DNA from: an uncultured Neokomagataea sp.
Lineage (GTDB): Bacteria > Pseudomonadota > Alphaproteobacteria > Acetobacterales > Acetobacteraceae
Direction: 5' to 3'
NCBI RefSeq assembly: GCF_946476835.1
Contig: NZ_CAMKWA010000003.1
Coordinates: 1-64,000 of the forward strand
DNA: 64,000 nucleotides
Shown here: positions 7,300-16,517 of the stretch, piece after piece
Layout of the letters: each line of letters begins with the position of its first letter
Position numbering within the stretch: the first letter of the stretch is position 1
Notes under the pieces: model-generated
What the model was told of the DNA's origin: nothing
Seen by the model: the letters and a program-made list of their open reading frames with translations, nothing else
Databases searched by the model: none
Translations under genes and position numbers: made by a program

Positions 7300-9125
7300 G
7301 GAAGGAGCCCGGATGAGTGTTCGAAAATAGGCAGATGAGGGCCGTTATGGCGCAATGCATCGTCTATGAGTGTGCGGTCATGTTCTGATGGTTGATCATC
7401 AAGTGCCTGATTCCATTGATCTTGTGCTTCTGTATGGCGGCCTTGGTACCAGTAAGCAACACCAAGATGATAAGCAATTTCGGGATCATTGGGGGCATGT
7501 TCTGCTGCGGTGTTGAGGATGGGGGTGGCTGTTTTGAGGTCTTTTTTGAGTTTGATAAGTGCCCAAGCATAGCTGTCTTGGAAGGCGGTATTGTCGGGCT
7601 GAAGTTTGAGAGCTTTTTGTAGGGATTGGAGGGCTAAGGCAGGGTTGTCGTCATGCTCGATTGAGGCGTAGCCGAAACCATTCAGGACATCGGGCTCGTT
7701 GGGAGCGAGATCGAAGGCGTGCATGATGTCTTCACGTGCATGAGGCCAGTCTCCTGCATTGTCATAGGCCATGGCTCGGGTAAGAAGGAGGGGCCATACG
7801 TCATCCCGTCGGGGGGAGGAGACAACTAAGGCGTGAGAGTAATGTTTGATGGCGTCTTGGTGGAGGCCTGCAGCTTCTTCGGTGTCGGCTAATTGTGTCA
7901 GAAAAATTTGATCATCGGGGCGAAGTGTTAACGCATGCTGAAGGGCGTGGCGTGTGGCGTCTGTATCATGTGTTTGGTTCGCTAATGTCACGCGTTCTTG
8001 CGCTGCGAGGACGGCGAGTGGATCAGTATCTGGAATGCTGTTCAGTATTGTGAGGCCATGTGCGGCTTGGTCTTCATCGCGGAATAAATCGGCAAGAAAA
8101 ATACGGGCAACGGTAAGGTTTGGATCGAGGTGGAGGGCTTGTTGTAGTGCGATGATAGCGACATCGCGTGATGCAGGGTCATGTGAGGAGCCCGTCAGCA
8201 TGACAGCGATTTGGACATTTAGAATAGCGGTGGCTTGAGCCGCAGATAAGGGCGCACGCGGCCGAAGCTGTTCTTGAAGACGGTCTACGGTGAGGGCGGT
8301 TAATGCGGATTGTGTGCCGAGATCAGCCAAACGTTTAAGTGCATTTTGACGGTGATTTGTCTGAGCGAGCCAGCCGCTCTCGAGTTGGGCATTCAGAATT
8401 TGGAGGGCGGGTGCGTTTGGAGCGCTTTGTGTGACACGATTATATAAGGTGGCAATTGTCTCTGGAGTGGCCACGCGTTCTGCGATGAGGGCTGCGTGTA
8501 GCACGAGGAGACTGCGTGTCGGTCCAAACGAGGCTGCGTCATTCAAAAGGGTGATCGCTTGCCGGATGGATGCTGAACTCGGGTTGCGGAGTGGTTCGCT
8601 TTCATCCACGAGACTCCAGGCCGTAAGGATCGGGGATACGAGGGCAATGAGAGGGCCGGGGTGGCTGGTCCGGTTGAGGATGTAGCGCGTTTCGTTGGTT
8701 TGGTGGTGTGCGAGTGCTTCTTCCGCCAGCAAGAAAGCGGCAATGTCATTATCCGGCATGGTGCGGGCAAGGCTGATGGCGTCTGCCGTGCGGCCATCCA
8801 TAGCTGCGTAGCTTAGCGCTTGTTTGGGTAATGTGAGATCATTGGGGGCTAGTGGGAGCAGGTGGAGCAGGGCGCCAGATGCTTCCGTAATGGCATTGCG
8901 TTGCATCATAACATTAGCAGCCAAACGCCATCCGGTGGTGGATGTTTGGGTGGTGATGCTCGTAGAGGCTTTTTGTATTGGTGAAATGCTTTGCCCGTGG
9001 GCTATATGCGGCGCAGTAGAGAGCGCAAGGGAGATCCCGGCCAAGCCGCATGTTATACGGTTGAGCATTGGGTAAGACGAAAAAAGGCGCCGAAGCGACC
9101 TGTGCCGGAGGCCGTTGATCTGCAT
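7296..9125 (-). CDS. Exported TPR-repeat protein
   Basis: A 609-residue protein made mostly of tetratricopeptide repeats, most regular in the C-terminal 300 residues (for example a segment with LNGFGYASIEHDDNPALALQ). The N terminus has a basic stretch and a hydrophobic core ending in AHG, consistent with signal-peptide export to periplasm or outer membrane; an internal ATG at 9068 would give a more compact signal peptide. TPR proteins are scaffolds and no partner can be named. It leads the tpr-ispE-hldE-AGE run and is divergent from the UDG-like gene across 67 bases. Confidence 0.85.
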   Translation of the reverse strand: MQINGLRHRSLRRLFSSYPMLNRITCGLAGISLALSTAPHIAHGQSISPIQKASTSITTQTSTTGWRLAANVMMQRNAITEASGALLHLLPLAPNDLTLPKQALSYAAMDGRTADAISLARTMPDNDIAAFLLAEEALAHHQTNETRYILNRTSHPGPLIALVSPILTAWSLVDESEPLRNPSSASIRQAITLLNDAASFGPTRSLLVLHAALIAERVATPETIATLYNRVTQSAPNAPALQILNAQLESGWLAQTNHRQNALKRLADLGTQSALTALTVDRLQEQLRPRAPLSAAQATAILNVQIAVMLTGSSHDPASRDVAIIALQQALHLDPNLTVARIFLADLFRDEDQAAHGLTILNSIPDTDPLAVLAAQERVTLANQTHDTDATRHALQHALTLRPDDQIFLTQLADTEEAAGLHQDAIKHYSHALVVSSPRRDDVWPLLLTRAMAYDNAGDWPHAREDIMHAFDLAPNEPDVLNGFGYASIEHDDNPALALQSLQKALKLQPDNTAFQDSYAWALIKLKKDLKTATPILNTAAEHAPNDPEIAYHLGVAYWYQGRHTEAQDQWNQALDDQPSEHDRTLIDDALRHNGPHLPIFEHSSGLLP

Positions 9126-9192
9126 AATAGAATTCTTTTAGACCGCGTATGGTCTGTCGCCAACTGAAAGCAGACATGAAGCGGGAGAGTGC

Positions 9193-9990
9193 ATGACCCC
9201 TGACGTGATTCCAGGACCAGCGGGCCACCTTGCTGCCTTGACGCTTTTGCGTGATTGGGGCGTGGATGAGGCCTTATTAGAGACCCCACAAGACCGCTTT
9301 GCAGAGGTTGAAGCGACGCTGCAAGTGGCACGTACGTCCGTGATGTCAGAGGGGCGGTCGGTCGCTGCACGTGGTGGTGTGGAAATTTCCCGTGCGGCTG
9401 AGGAAGGCACTTTGGTGCGCGGAGGCGTGCCGCAAGGTGGCCCCGAAAAGCTCTCGGAAACAGCATTTTTGGCCCGGATGGCAACGCATTATTTGAAGCC
9501 TGTTTATGTTGAAAATGCTCCCGTGATGTTGATTGGTGAGGTGCCTGATGCAGAGGAAGATCGCACGGGCTCTCTTTTTGCTGGGGAGAGTGGGGTCTTG
9601 TTGGACCGCATGTTGGCATCGATTGGTGTGCTCCGATCGGCGTTGTCACAAGTGCCTGCTGTGCCGTGGCGTCCACCGGGGGGGCGACCGGTGAGTGCGT
9701 CTGAGATGAAAGCATGTTTGCCGTTATTGCAGGACGCGATCCGTGAAGGGCGCCCGCAGCGAATCGTCACAATGGGGGTGACGCCGCTGCGGATGTTATG
9801 CGGCGCTGTGATGTTGGGACGTATGCGAGGGCGTTGGACGAATGTGACGATTCCGGGTTTGGATGCAGCGATTCCTGTTTTTCCGATGCATCATCCAGTG
9901 CAGTTGAAAGTGGGGGCTCCGATGCGTCGTAAGACGTGGGAAGACCTCTTGTCTTTGCGTGAGCACTTAGAAAAGGCGGGTGTTTTGTAG
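9193..9990 (+). CDS. Uracil-DNA glycosylase superfamily protein with degenerate Fe-S site
   Basis: 265 residues resembling family 4 uracil-DNA glycosylases: GEVPDAEED (115-123) matches the GEAPG..ED motif, then GESGVLLDRMLASIG, WRPPGGRP, KACLPLL, RGRW and HHPVQL near 234. In family 4 enzymes four cysteines bind a 4Fe-4S cluster. Here the N-terminal CxxC is absent, the third position is Trp159, and only Cys175 remains at a ligand position. The N-terminal 100 residues are diverged and unrecognised. The Asp after GEVP also differs from the usual Gly. It could be a non-cluster UDG variant or a repurposed protein. Start chosen for GGGAG just upstream. Confidence 0.72.
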   Translation: MTPDVIPGPAGHLAALTLLRDWGVDEALLETPQDRFAEVEATLQVARTSVMSEGRSVAARGGVEISRAAEEGTLVRGGVPQGGPEKLSETAFLARMATHYLKPVYVENAPVMLIGEVPDAEEDRTGSLFAGESGVLLDRMLASIGVLRSALSQVPAVPWRPPGGRPVSASEMKACLPLLQDAIREGRPQRIVTMGVTPLRMLCGAVMLGRMRGRWTNVTIPGLDAAIPVFPMHHPVQLKVGAPMRRKTWEDLLSLREHLEKAGVL

Positions 9991-10160
9991 TCCATATGAG
10001 GGTGTGGCAAAAAAAATGCACAAAAGAGAAAAAAACCATCGAAATTAAGCTGTTGACCACTGGAACGAATCGTCAAGCCTCGCTATGATCGTACTGTCGA
10101 GGGCCATAATTTTTACCCAAACTTGCTTTGGTGCGTGAAAACGTGTAGCCACTCGTCGCT

Positions 10161-12143
10161 ATGCGATGGATGATTCCCCTAAATTGTAATAATGCAACAC
10201 GCGCTGTTGTGGTCAGTGCGCTTCTTGTGGCTGGTGGTTCTTTTGCGTCTGTGCGTGCACAAACGTTGCGTTCTCAGCCTGCACAAGCTGGCACCGTCCA
10301 GACAGAAGATGCGCATGATGATGAAACGGCGTTTGCGCAGGGGCGTATGCCGGATGATGCTGCTGTGTCTTTGCCGCATCCGTTATCTGCGGGTGAGGCG
10401 GCTCATTATCGCCAGATTTTTCAAGCCCAACGACGAGGGGATGTACGCCTCGCGCAGATCACACAGCGGCATTTGTCCGATACGACCTTGTTGGGGGATG
10501 TTTTAGCGGATCGGTACCTTTCACCTGGAGCACAGCCTGCGTCGGAAGAGTTGAAGGACTGGTTAAAGCATTATGCGTCTTTGCCAGATGCTGGGAATAT
10601 TCAGGCGCAACTGTTGAAGGTGGTTCCTCCGGGTAGTGTGCCGGTGCAGTCGTTTCGTCGTGCGCTCTCAGCGGATGCAGGGGTAGATTCTGCTCATATG
10701 GGTCCGGCTGCGCCGGCAGATCCGTTGGCGCATGCTTTCACACGTAACCCTTTATTGGACCGCACGGTGCAAGAGCGGGTAGCGCGAGGTGAGCGTGGAG
10801 CGGAGAGTGCGCGCCGTCTTGTCGATTCAACACCGGGTATGACGGATGCCTATGCTGGGCAGCTTTATGGTGAAATTGCGCTCGGTTTATTATCCCAAGG
10901 GCTGACAAGCGCGGCTTTGCGTATTGGGAGCGCTGGTTACGGGCGTGGGCAACATAAGGTTGCCCTACCGGCTTACGTTGCTGGCTTGGCGGCTTGGCGC
11001 TCTGGCCAATACGCTGCGGCCTATTCTTTGTTTGAAGATGCTGCCAATGCTCCGTTAACAACGGCGGAAGCTCAGGCCTCTGCTGCGTATTGGGCTGGGC
11101 GTTCCTCGGTTCCGATACATGGTATGACGCGTTATGCGAGTTGGTTGCATCGCGCGGCGGTGCACAAAGAGACGTTCTATGGTCTTTTGGCGGCTCAAAG
11201 CTTGGAGCAGGGGCGGCATGGCCATGCACGAGTGCCAGGTTTGTCTCATGAGTTGACCCTGCATGACCCGGTGCCAGTTTTGAGTGAAATTGATGTTGAA
11301 GCCGTGAACGCTCTGCCGGATGGGCGACGTTTGTTTGCTTTGTTGCAAATTGGTGAGGCCAGCCGTGCTGAGGCTGTTATGCGCCAGATGTGGCCGGATA
11401 TAGCGGGTGATGCGGCGCGTGCACGCTCTTTGCAGTTGGTGGCGCAGGCGGCTGGTCTTCAGGATTTATCAGAGCAGCTTGCGTCTTTGATCGTTGATGG
11501 GGAGCATCAACCGAGTGGAGTGCCGGGGGCATCATTGCCTCTGCCGAGCCTGAGGCCTGCGCATGGGTTTCGGGTTGACCCTGCGTTGGTTTATGCGCTG
11601 ACGCGTGTTGAATCGAACTTTGATGCGAACGCTATTTCTGGCGTGGGGGCTGAGGGGCTGATGCAAATTCGTCCTTTGACGGCAACATTTGTGACGCACC
11701 CTCATCAGGTTTATGATTCCAAGGGTGTAGCCATTAATACAGTGGCGCCGGGGATGGCGGCGCGCTTACGTGACCCATCCGCAAATTTAGATATCGGCCA
11801 GATGTATGTTGTGTATTTGGCTGGGCAGTCGAGCCATGTTGATGATGCGACGCATCCAGCGGGCGGTGATTTGGTGCGGGTATTGGCGTCATACAATGCA
11901 GGGCCGGGCGCGATTGCGCGTTGGGAAGCCGCTCAGCAAGAAGATATGCACGACCCGTTATACTTTATGGAAACATTGCCCAATACGGAGACGCGTGATT
12001 ACGTGCACCGTGCGTTAACGTATACGTGGTTGTATGCGCACCGTCTTCATGTGGGGGCGCCGTCTTTGGCTGCGCTCAGCGCATCTGAATGGCCGTCATT
12101 TTCTGCGGAAGAAGCTTTGGCGCGGAAGCATGCTGTGAACTGA
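10161..12143 (+). CDS. Soluble lytic murein transglycosylase (SLT family)
   Basis: Periplasmic enzyme that cleaves peptidoglycan glycan strands with formation of 1,6-anhydro-muramyl ends. The 660 residues have a signal-like N terminus (hydrophobic run ending ASVRAQ), a long helical superhelix region, and a C-terminal goose-lysozyme-like SLT domain with the catalytic Glu in LTRVESNFD, then GAEGLMQI and SYNAGPGAIARW. No clear ribosome binding site precedes ATG 10161, and ATG 10170 is possible. It is followed closely by a convergent gene, so it is probably monocistronic. Confidence 0.92.
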   Translation: MRWMIPLNCNNATRAVVVSALLVAGGSFASVRAQTLRSQPAQAGTVQTEDAHDDETAFAQGRMPDDAAVSLPHPLSAGEAAHYRQIFQAQRRGDVRLAQITQRHLSDTTLLGDVLADRYLSPGAQPASEELKDWLKHYASLPDAGNIQAQLLKVVPPGSVPVQSFRRALSADAGVDSAHMGPAAPADPLAHAFTRNPLLDRTVQERVARGERGAESARRLVDSTPGMTDAYAGQLYGEIALGLLSQGLTSAALRIGSAGYGRGQHKVALPAYVAGLAAWRSGQYAAAYSLFEDAANAPLTTAEAQASAAYWAGRSSVPIHGMTRYASWLHRAAVHKETFYGLLAAQSLEQGRHGHARVPGLSHELTLHDPVPVLSEIDVEAVNALPDGRRLFALLQIGEASRAEAVMRQMWPDIAGDAARARSLQLVAQAAGLQDLSEQLASLIVDGEHQPSGVPGASLPLPSLRPAHGFRVDPALVYALTRVESNFDANAISGVGAEGLMQIRPLTATFVTHPHQVYDSKGVAINTVAPGMAARLRDPSANLDIGQMYVVYLAGQSSHVDDATHPAGGDLVRVLASYNAGPGAIARWEAAQQEDMHDPLYFMETLPNTETRDYVHRALTYTWLYAHRLHVGAPSLAALSASEWPSFSAEEALARKHAVN

Positions 12144-12151
12144 TCTTCTGC

Positions 12152-12730
12152 TTAGAGCAGGGTGATGAGGGCAACGCCGCCTAGGATGAGAATGAGGGCG
12201 CCGAGTAGGAAAATGGTCAGGCGCTTTTCAATGAAGTGCCGGATGGGTTCTCCGTAAAGTTTGAGTAAAATGGCCTCAAGATAAAAGCGTGCTCCGCGGG
12301 TGACGATACTGGCGGCGATAAAGGGGATAAGCGAAAAATGCGCGGCCCCGGCAGCAATTGTGACAAATTTATAGGGTAGTGGCGTGAGGCCTTTGGCCAG
12401 AATGATCCAAACCCCGTAATGTTGGAATAAGCTTTCCAGTGATGCGATTTTGCTTTCAGCATGGTAAAAATGCGCGATTGGTGCGCCGATATGTGCCATG
12501 AGGAAGGCGCCTAACCCCCAACCAATGATGCCCCCGGTAACGCTTGCAGTGGTGCACAAGCCTGCGAGGCGTAGTGCATGCTCACGATGGGCAAGCAGCA
12601 TGGGTATGAGCATCACATCCACCGGAACTGGGAAGAGAGAGGCCTCTGCTGCGGCAACGATGATGAGCCAAAAAGGGGCGCGTGGTGATGCCGCGAGGGC
12701 CATGAGGCGGTTGTAAAGGGATGTCAGCAC
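12152..12730 (-). CDS. YqaA/DedA-type VTT-domain membrane protein
   Basis: 192-residue inner-membrane protein of the SNARE-associated/DedA (VTT) superfamily, closest in layout to YqaA: four to five hydrophobic segments, an acidic-proline motif early (EASLFPVPVDVML), the internal LAKGLTPLPYKFVTIAAG segment and a basic helix near the end. DedA-superfamily members affect lipid carrier or phospholipid flipping and membrane homeostasis; the substrate here is unknown. It is convergent with the transglycosylase and divergent from cytochrome b561. Confidence 0.84.
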   Translation of the reverse strand: MLTSLYNRLMALAASPRAPFWLIIVAAAEASLFPVPVDVMLIPMLLAHREHALRLAGLCTTASVTGGIIGWGLGAFLMAHIGAPIAHFYHAESKIASLESLFQHYGVWIILAKGLTPLPYKFVTIAAGAAHFSLIPFIAASIVTRGARFYLEAILLKLYGEPIRHFIEKRLTIFLLGALILILGGVALITLL

Positions 12731-12901
12731 AAGAACTCTCAGGATGCAGGGCGTCTTTAGGGTATCTTCTTTCGTATCGTTCCGCAGTATAAATGGAAAG
12801 TTGTTTGCTGGGAGCAGACGAAAGGCGGCTTCTGTTTTACAGAAGAATCTTTCTTAGGCTGCCGCTGGGGCAGTGTTTTCATTACAGAAAGTTTTTGGGA
12901 A

Positions 12902-13432
12902 ATGGCGGTACGTTATACTTTGCCGGCGCGGATTTTGCATTGGATGATGGCTTTTATCATCATTGCGGCGTGGGGAATTGGTTTTTATGCAGACCGTATT
13001 CTGCCGGTGGGGCCGTCCCATACGCGTTTGAGTTTGCTGACGTTTCATAAAGAAATTGCGACGTTTGTTATTGTATTATTTGTCGTGCGTGTGGCGTGGC
13101 GTGCTACGCATCGGCCACCTGAAGTGTCGGGCGCACTAACGGAAGAGCAGCGTTTTGTGGTGCATGTCGCGCATTGGATTTTGTACGGTTTGATGCTGTT
13201 GACGCCGGTGACGGGGTGGTTGATGTCTTCTGCTCACGGTTATCCGGTGCCAATGTTGTGGGTGATTCATTTACCGCCATTGGTGGCGAAGAGTGCGGTA
13301 TTGGCTCCGTTATTTACCGCTCTGCATCAGCTGGTGTCGTGGGTTCTGGGGGTTTTCATTGCAGGGCATGTGACGGCAGCGTTGCTGCATCGTTTCTCAC
13401 GTCGTGACGGGATCATGGAAACGATGCTTTGA
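12902..13432 (+). CDS. Cytochrome b561 (CybB-type)
   Basis: Four-helix di-heme b-type cytochrome of the inner membrane, moving electrons between quinone and a partner such as superoxide or a periplasmic acceptor. The 176-residue product shows the family start RYTLPARILHW and four membrane segments. Candidate heme ligands are His13, His49, His142 and His156. ATG 12902 is used because the conserved RY..P..RILHW begins there, although the GGGA upstream is very close to the start. The upstream 170 bases contain no other gene. Confidence 0.9.
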   Translation: MAVRYTLPARILHWMMAFIIIAAWGIGFYADRILPVGPSHTRLSLLTFHKEIATFVIVLFVVRVAWRATHRPPEVSGALTEEQRFVVHVAHWILYGLMLLTPVTGWLMSSAHGYPVPMLWVIHLPPLVAKSAVLAPLFTALHQLVSWVLGVFIAGHVTAALLHRFSRRDGIMETML

Positions 13433-13510
13433 TCAATTGAGCGTTGTTCCGAAGAGAGGTAATCGGTTTGAGGTTGCTCTTTGTTCGTGAGGTAGTTGTT
13501 TGACTACGTT

Positions 13511-13547
13511 TCCGACGCTTTGTCAGTGGATAGTGCTAGGCGTCGGA
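13511..13547. other. Inverted repeat between cybB and the CdiI-like gene
   Basis: TCCGACGC (13511-13518) is complementary to GCGTCGGA (13540-13547), giving an 8-base stem with a 21-base loop. There is no T tract on either side, so a classical terminator is not supported. It sits between two converging genes. Confidence 0.4.
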
Positions 13548-13583
13548 GAGAAGGATATGCGTGTGGGGCGACGGGGCCTAGGT

Positions 13584-14108
13584 TCAGGCGTAGTGAGGCC
13601 TGCAGGCGTTGAACGCTCTTAGAATGGTTTCACCAATGGCTTCATCCGTATCATGGATGGAAACATGAAAAACCTTTCCATCATTTTTATCCAAATCCCA
13701 CGCCCCGTGTCCACCACCACTGCCGCGTGTGGCCGTGAGCTCAATTTGATCCGTATTTTCATACTCCCAGCATGAAAATACGCTGGCTGTTTTAGTCACA
13801 GCGGTTCGCCAATCTTTGATTTGAAAGTCTACGGCGACTTTTCCCCAAAAGTTTAGAAAGGCTTGGCTGGTTTCGAAGTTCACTTTTTGAACGATTTCGG
13901 GTGAGCGAGGCGAAGGCTCTTTAAAGTCTTCGCTTGTTTGTAAAGAACGGCGAAAATTTTCACCAATCCATTGAGGCGTTGCATGCTTTCGATCCGTGTA
14001 CGCTGACCAGCCAGTACGAGAGAAAAATTCTCCGCCCCAGATTTCGGAACAAGTAACGGCACAGAATTTTTTGTTTCTGTAGAGAGATGCTTTTTTTGTC
14101 TTCATCAT
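13584..14108 (-). CDS. Hypothetical protein resembling CdiI (DUF1436) immunity proteins
   Basis: 174 residues, soluble, no signal peptide. The opening KKASLYRNKKFCAVTCSE, a following S.TGWSAY segment and the overall size recall DUF1436 contact-dependent inhibition immunity proteins, which neutralise a CdiA toxin delivered by a neighbouring cell. This is memory-based resemblance only. No toxin, CdiB or secretion gene is nearby, so it would be an orphan immunity gene. It lies downstream of ccmB, in the place where ccmC often sits, and is flanked by 150 and 115 bases without genes. Confidence 0.5.
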   Translation of the reverse strand: MMKTKKASLYRNKKFCAVTCSEIWGGEFFSRTGWSAYTDRKHATPQWIGENFRRSLQTSEDFKEPSPRSPEIVQKVNFETSQAFLNFWGKVAVDFQIKDWRTAVTKTASVFSCWEYENTDQIELTATRGSGGGHGAWDLDKNDGKVFHVSIHDTDEAIGETILRAFNACRPHYA

Positions 14109-14223
14109 TTCACAACCTGTGGGGGTAATGGCGTTAATGCTAATTATGGTGTCGCTGTCTCGTCTAAGGCTCTTGGGGGGGGCGATGTAGAGTATGAAGT
14201 TATTGTGAGTGTTGAGGCGCCAT

Positions 14224-14889
14224 TTATTCAGTTGCGGCTTTGAGCCCTTGGCCTGCGGCTAGTGGGCTGAGGGGAAGGGCTGCCATGAGGCACGCGCCCA
14301 AGAGATCTAATCCGCTTTCTGCGGATGTGCCGAGTAAGGGCGCGTAAGAGGCGGAGGCGCCAAAGATTAGAATTGGTGTTGCGAGGGGGAGCACTAAGAG
14401 GGGTAACAGAACGCCCCCGCGACGTGCGCCCAGCACAACGGATGCCGCCATTCCGCCGAGGAGTGAAAGGCACAATGTGCCGAGTGTGAGGCTGATGAGT
14501 AGAATGGGCATTTCCTGTTCGGTCACGCCGAGCATGAGGCCGAGTGGTAAGCTAGCAATAATGAGGGGTAAGCCCGTTGTGAGCCAATGAGCAATCATTT
14601 TGGCGAGGGCAACCCATGGGGCCGAAAGGCCCGTCAGCATTAAGAAATCCAGTGATCCGTCATCTAGCTCAGATCCGAAAAGTCGATCGAGTGGCAGTAA
14701 AGACGCGAGCAGCGCGCAGACCCAGACGATGCCCGGTCCCATATGGCGCAGCAGGTCCGGTGACGGGCCGAGCGCTAAAGGGAAGAGGCTGCCGCATAGA
14801 ATAAAGAAAAGTAGCGTCGCGAGGGTATCAGCGCCAAAGCGAAAGGCGAGGAGGAGGTCACGGCGAATAAGTGCGAGAAAAGCCGTCAT
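14224..14889 (-). CDS. ccmB: Heme exporter subunit CcmB
   Basis: Membrane subunit of the CcmAB(CD) ABC complex used in system I cytochrome c maturation, which releases heme-loaded CcmE. The 221-residue product has about six hydrophobic segments; FGSELDDGSLDFLMLTGLS and the start FLALIRRDLLLAFR are typical of CcmB. It overlaps ccmA by 4 bases. ccmC does not follow. Confidence 0.93.
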   Translation of the reverse strand: MTAFLALIRRDLLLAFRFGADTLATLLFFILCGSLFPLALGPSPDLLRHMGPGIVWVCALLASLLPLDRLFGSELDDGSLDFLMLTGLSAPWVALAKMIAHWLTTGLPLIIASLPLGLMLGVTEQEMPILLISLTLGTLCLSLLGGMAASVVLGARRGGVLLPLLVLPLATPILIFGASASYAPLLGTSAESGLDLLGACLMAALPLSPLAAGQGLKAATE

Positions 14890-15533
14890 GACAGAATATC
14901 CAAATCAAAATCATCTAACGGCGTTGTGCTGGGTGAGATGACGGGGAGTTGATGTGTGCGTGTGTTTGGTAGTGGGAGGGGCACGTGTGTGGTTGCGATG
15001 AGTGCGCCACCTTGGGCGCGGTGTTGCGCCATAATGTGCCCGAGGCGTTCAATACTGGCCTGATCAAGGCCGACGCTTGGCTCATCGAGAAGCCATAATG
15101 TCGCACCGGAGAGCATAACGCGGGCGAAGGCTGCACGGCGTTTTTGTCCGGATGAGAGGAGGCGAGCGGGGACATCTGCGAGGTGAGTAAGGTCTAGTGC
15201 TGCTAAAACATCATGTAGCGGTGCGGCGCCGAGTTGTGCGGCGAGGGCGAGATTATGGCTAAGGCTGAGGGCTGGTTTAAGGGCATCTTGATGACCGAGC
15301 CATGAGAGGGATGCTGCGCGGGTGATTTGGCCGTGTGTGGGGGGGCGCAGCCCTGCAATGGTGCGTAGGAGGGTGGATTTTCCTGCTCCATTTGGGCCGG
15401 TGAGCAACATTGCTTCGCCGGGGTAAAGAGTAAGGTTGACCGCATCCAGCACGAGGCGATCTCCACGGATGACGGAGAGGTCCTGTACTGTAAGGATGGG
15501 TGTGTGGGTGTCCGGGCTGCTCATATCATCCAT
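14886..15533 (-). CDS. ccmA: Cytochrome c biogenesis ATP-binding protein CcmA
   Basis: ATPase of the heme-handling ABC transporter of system I cytochrome c maturation. The 215 residues have Walker A GPNGAGKST, signature LSSGQKRR, Walker B LWLLDEPSVGLD and the switch His in TTHVPL. ATG 15533 is used; ATG 15524 is an alternative three codons later. First gene of the ccmAB pair, divergent from the amino-acid ABC importer across about 200 bases. Confidence 0.93.
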   Translation of the reverse strand: MDDMSSPDTHTPILTVQDLSVIRGDRLVLDAVNLTLYPGEAMLLTGPNGAGKSTLLRTIAGLRPPTHGQITRAASLSWLGHQDALKPALSLSHNLALAAQLGAAPLHDVLAALDLTHLADVPARLLSSGQKRRAAFARVMLSGATLWLLDEPSVGLDQASIERLGHIMAQHRAQGGALIATTHVPLPLPNTRTHQLPVISPSTTPLDDFDLDILS

Positions 15534-15740
15534 TGCAAATAAGAAGCGTTATCAAAAAAGTTTAGACCCATGAATAGCGTGATGCGCAAGGGGGTGTTGC
15601 GTAAACGTATCGCGTGTTGGGCTTTCAGGCCATGAAAGATGGAAAATACTCGCCCCGATGGGGGGGGTTCGTTAAGAGGGGGTTCGTTTTCTGTGTTAGA
15701 GTATGTCATGGTGTGACGCTCATGCCATGTACTATTTTGA

Positions 15741-16517
15741 ATGAGGGGCCTGGAACTGACTGATCTCGTGCTTCGGGCGAGTGACATCGCCAAATCCTTT
15801 GGTGGCAGCCCAATTCTCAAGGGAATTTCGCTTAATGTAGAGCGAGGAGAGCTGATTTCTATCATCGGTCCATCCGGCTGTGGGAAATCAACCTTTTTGC
15901 GCTGCTTGAATTTTCTTGAGCACCCGGATGTCGGGTCTGTTCATATTGAAGATGTTGCGGTGTCATGCTCAGGTGGGCATTGGACCAGAGCGCATGAAGC
16001 GCAAGCCCATAAATTGCGCCAGCATGTTGGTATGGTTTTTCAGTCGTTCAACTTATTTCCGCATCGTACGGTGCTGGATAACGTGATGATGGCCCCGATC
16101 CATGTGAAGCGTGTGCCTGCGGCCGAGGCCGAGGCTGTTGCACGTGAATTGCTCACCAAGGTTGGCTTAGAGCATGTGATGGAGCGTTTTCCGGATAGTT
16201 TGTCTGGTGGGCAAAAGCAGCGTGCAGCGATTGCACGGGCTTTGGCCATGAAACCATCTGTCATGTTGTATGATGAGCCAACCTCCGCCTTGGACCCGGA
16301 ATTGTCCGAAGAAGTGCTGACAGTGATGCGTGCGCTGGATGAGGAAGGAATGACTCAATTGGTGGTCACGCATGATATGCGGTTTGCGCAGGCAGCTTCT
16401 GACCGGGTGCTGTATTTTGAAGGGGGAGAGATCGTGGAAAGCGGCGATCCGGACCTTATGTTTGCCGATCCGCGAGACGGGCGGACGCGGCGTTTCTTGC
16501 GGACGCTGCTCGGATGA
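15741..16517 (+). CDS. Polar amino acid ABC transporter ATP-binding protein (GlnQ-like)
   Basis: ATPase that powers uptake of a polar amino acid or similar compound. 258 residues with Walker A GPSGCGKST, Q loop in FQSFNLFPHRTVLDN, signature LSGGQKQR, Walker B MLYDEPTSALDPE and switch VVTHDM. The Q-loop and DNVM.AP segments are those of the GlnQ/HisP group. Its end overlaps the fused permease gene by 4 bases (ATGA). The start is uncertain because no good ribosome binding site precedes 15741. Confidence 0.92.
   Translation: MRGLELTDLVLRASDIAKSFGGSPILKGISLNVERGELISIIGPSGCGKSTFLRCLNFLEHPDVGSVHIEDVAVSCSGGHWTRAHEAQAHKLRQHVGMVFQSFNLFPHRTVLDNVMMAPIHVKRVPAAEAEAVARELLTKVGLEHVMERFPDSLSGGQKQRAAIARALAMKPSVMLYDEPTSALDPELSEEVLTVMRALDEEGMTQLVVTHDMRFAQAASDRVLYFEGGEIVESGDPDLMFADPRDGRTRRFLRTLLG

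Noticed and set aside
9053-9715. 220-codon minus-strand frame
   Set aside because: Antisense to the UDG-like gene, Pro/His/Gln-rich, no domain, and crosses the divergent promoter region.
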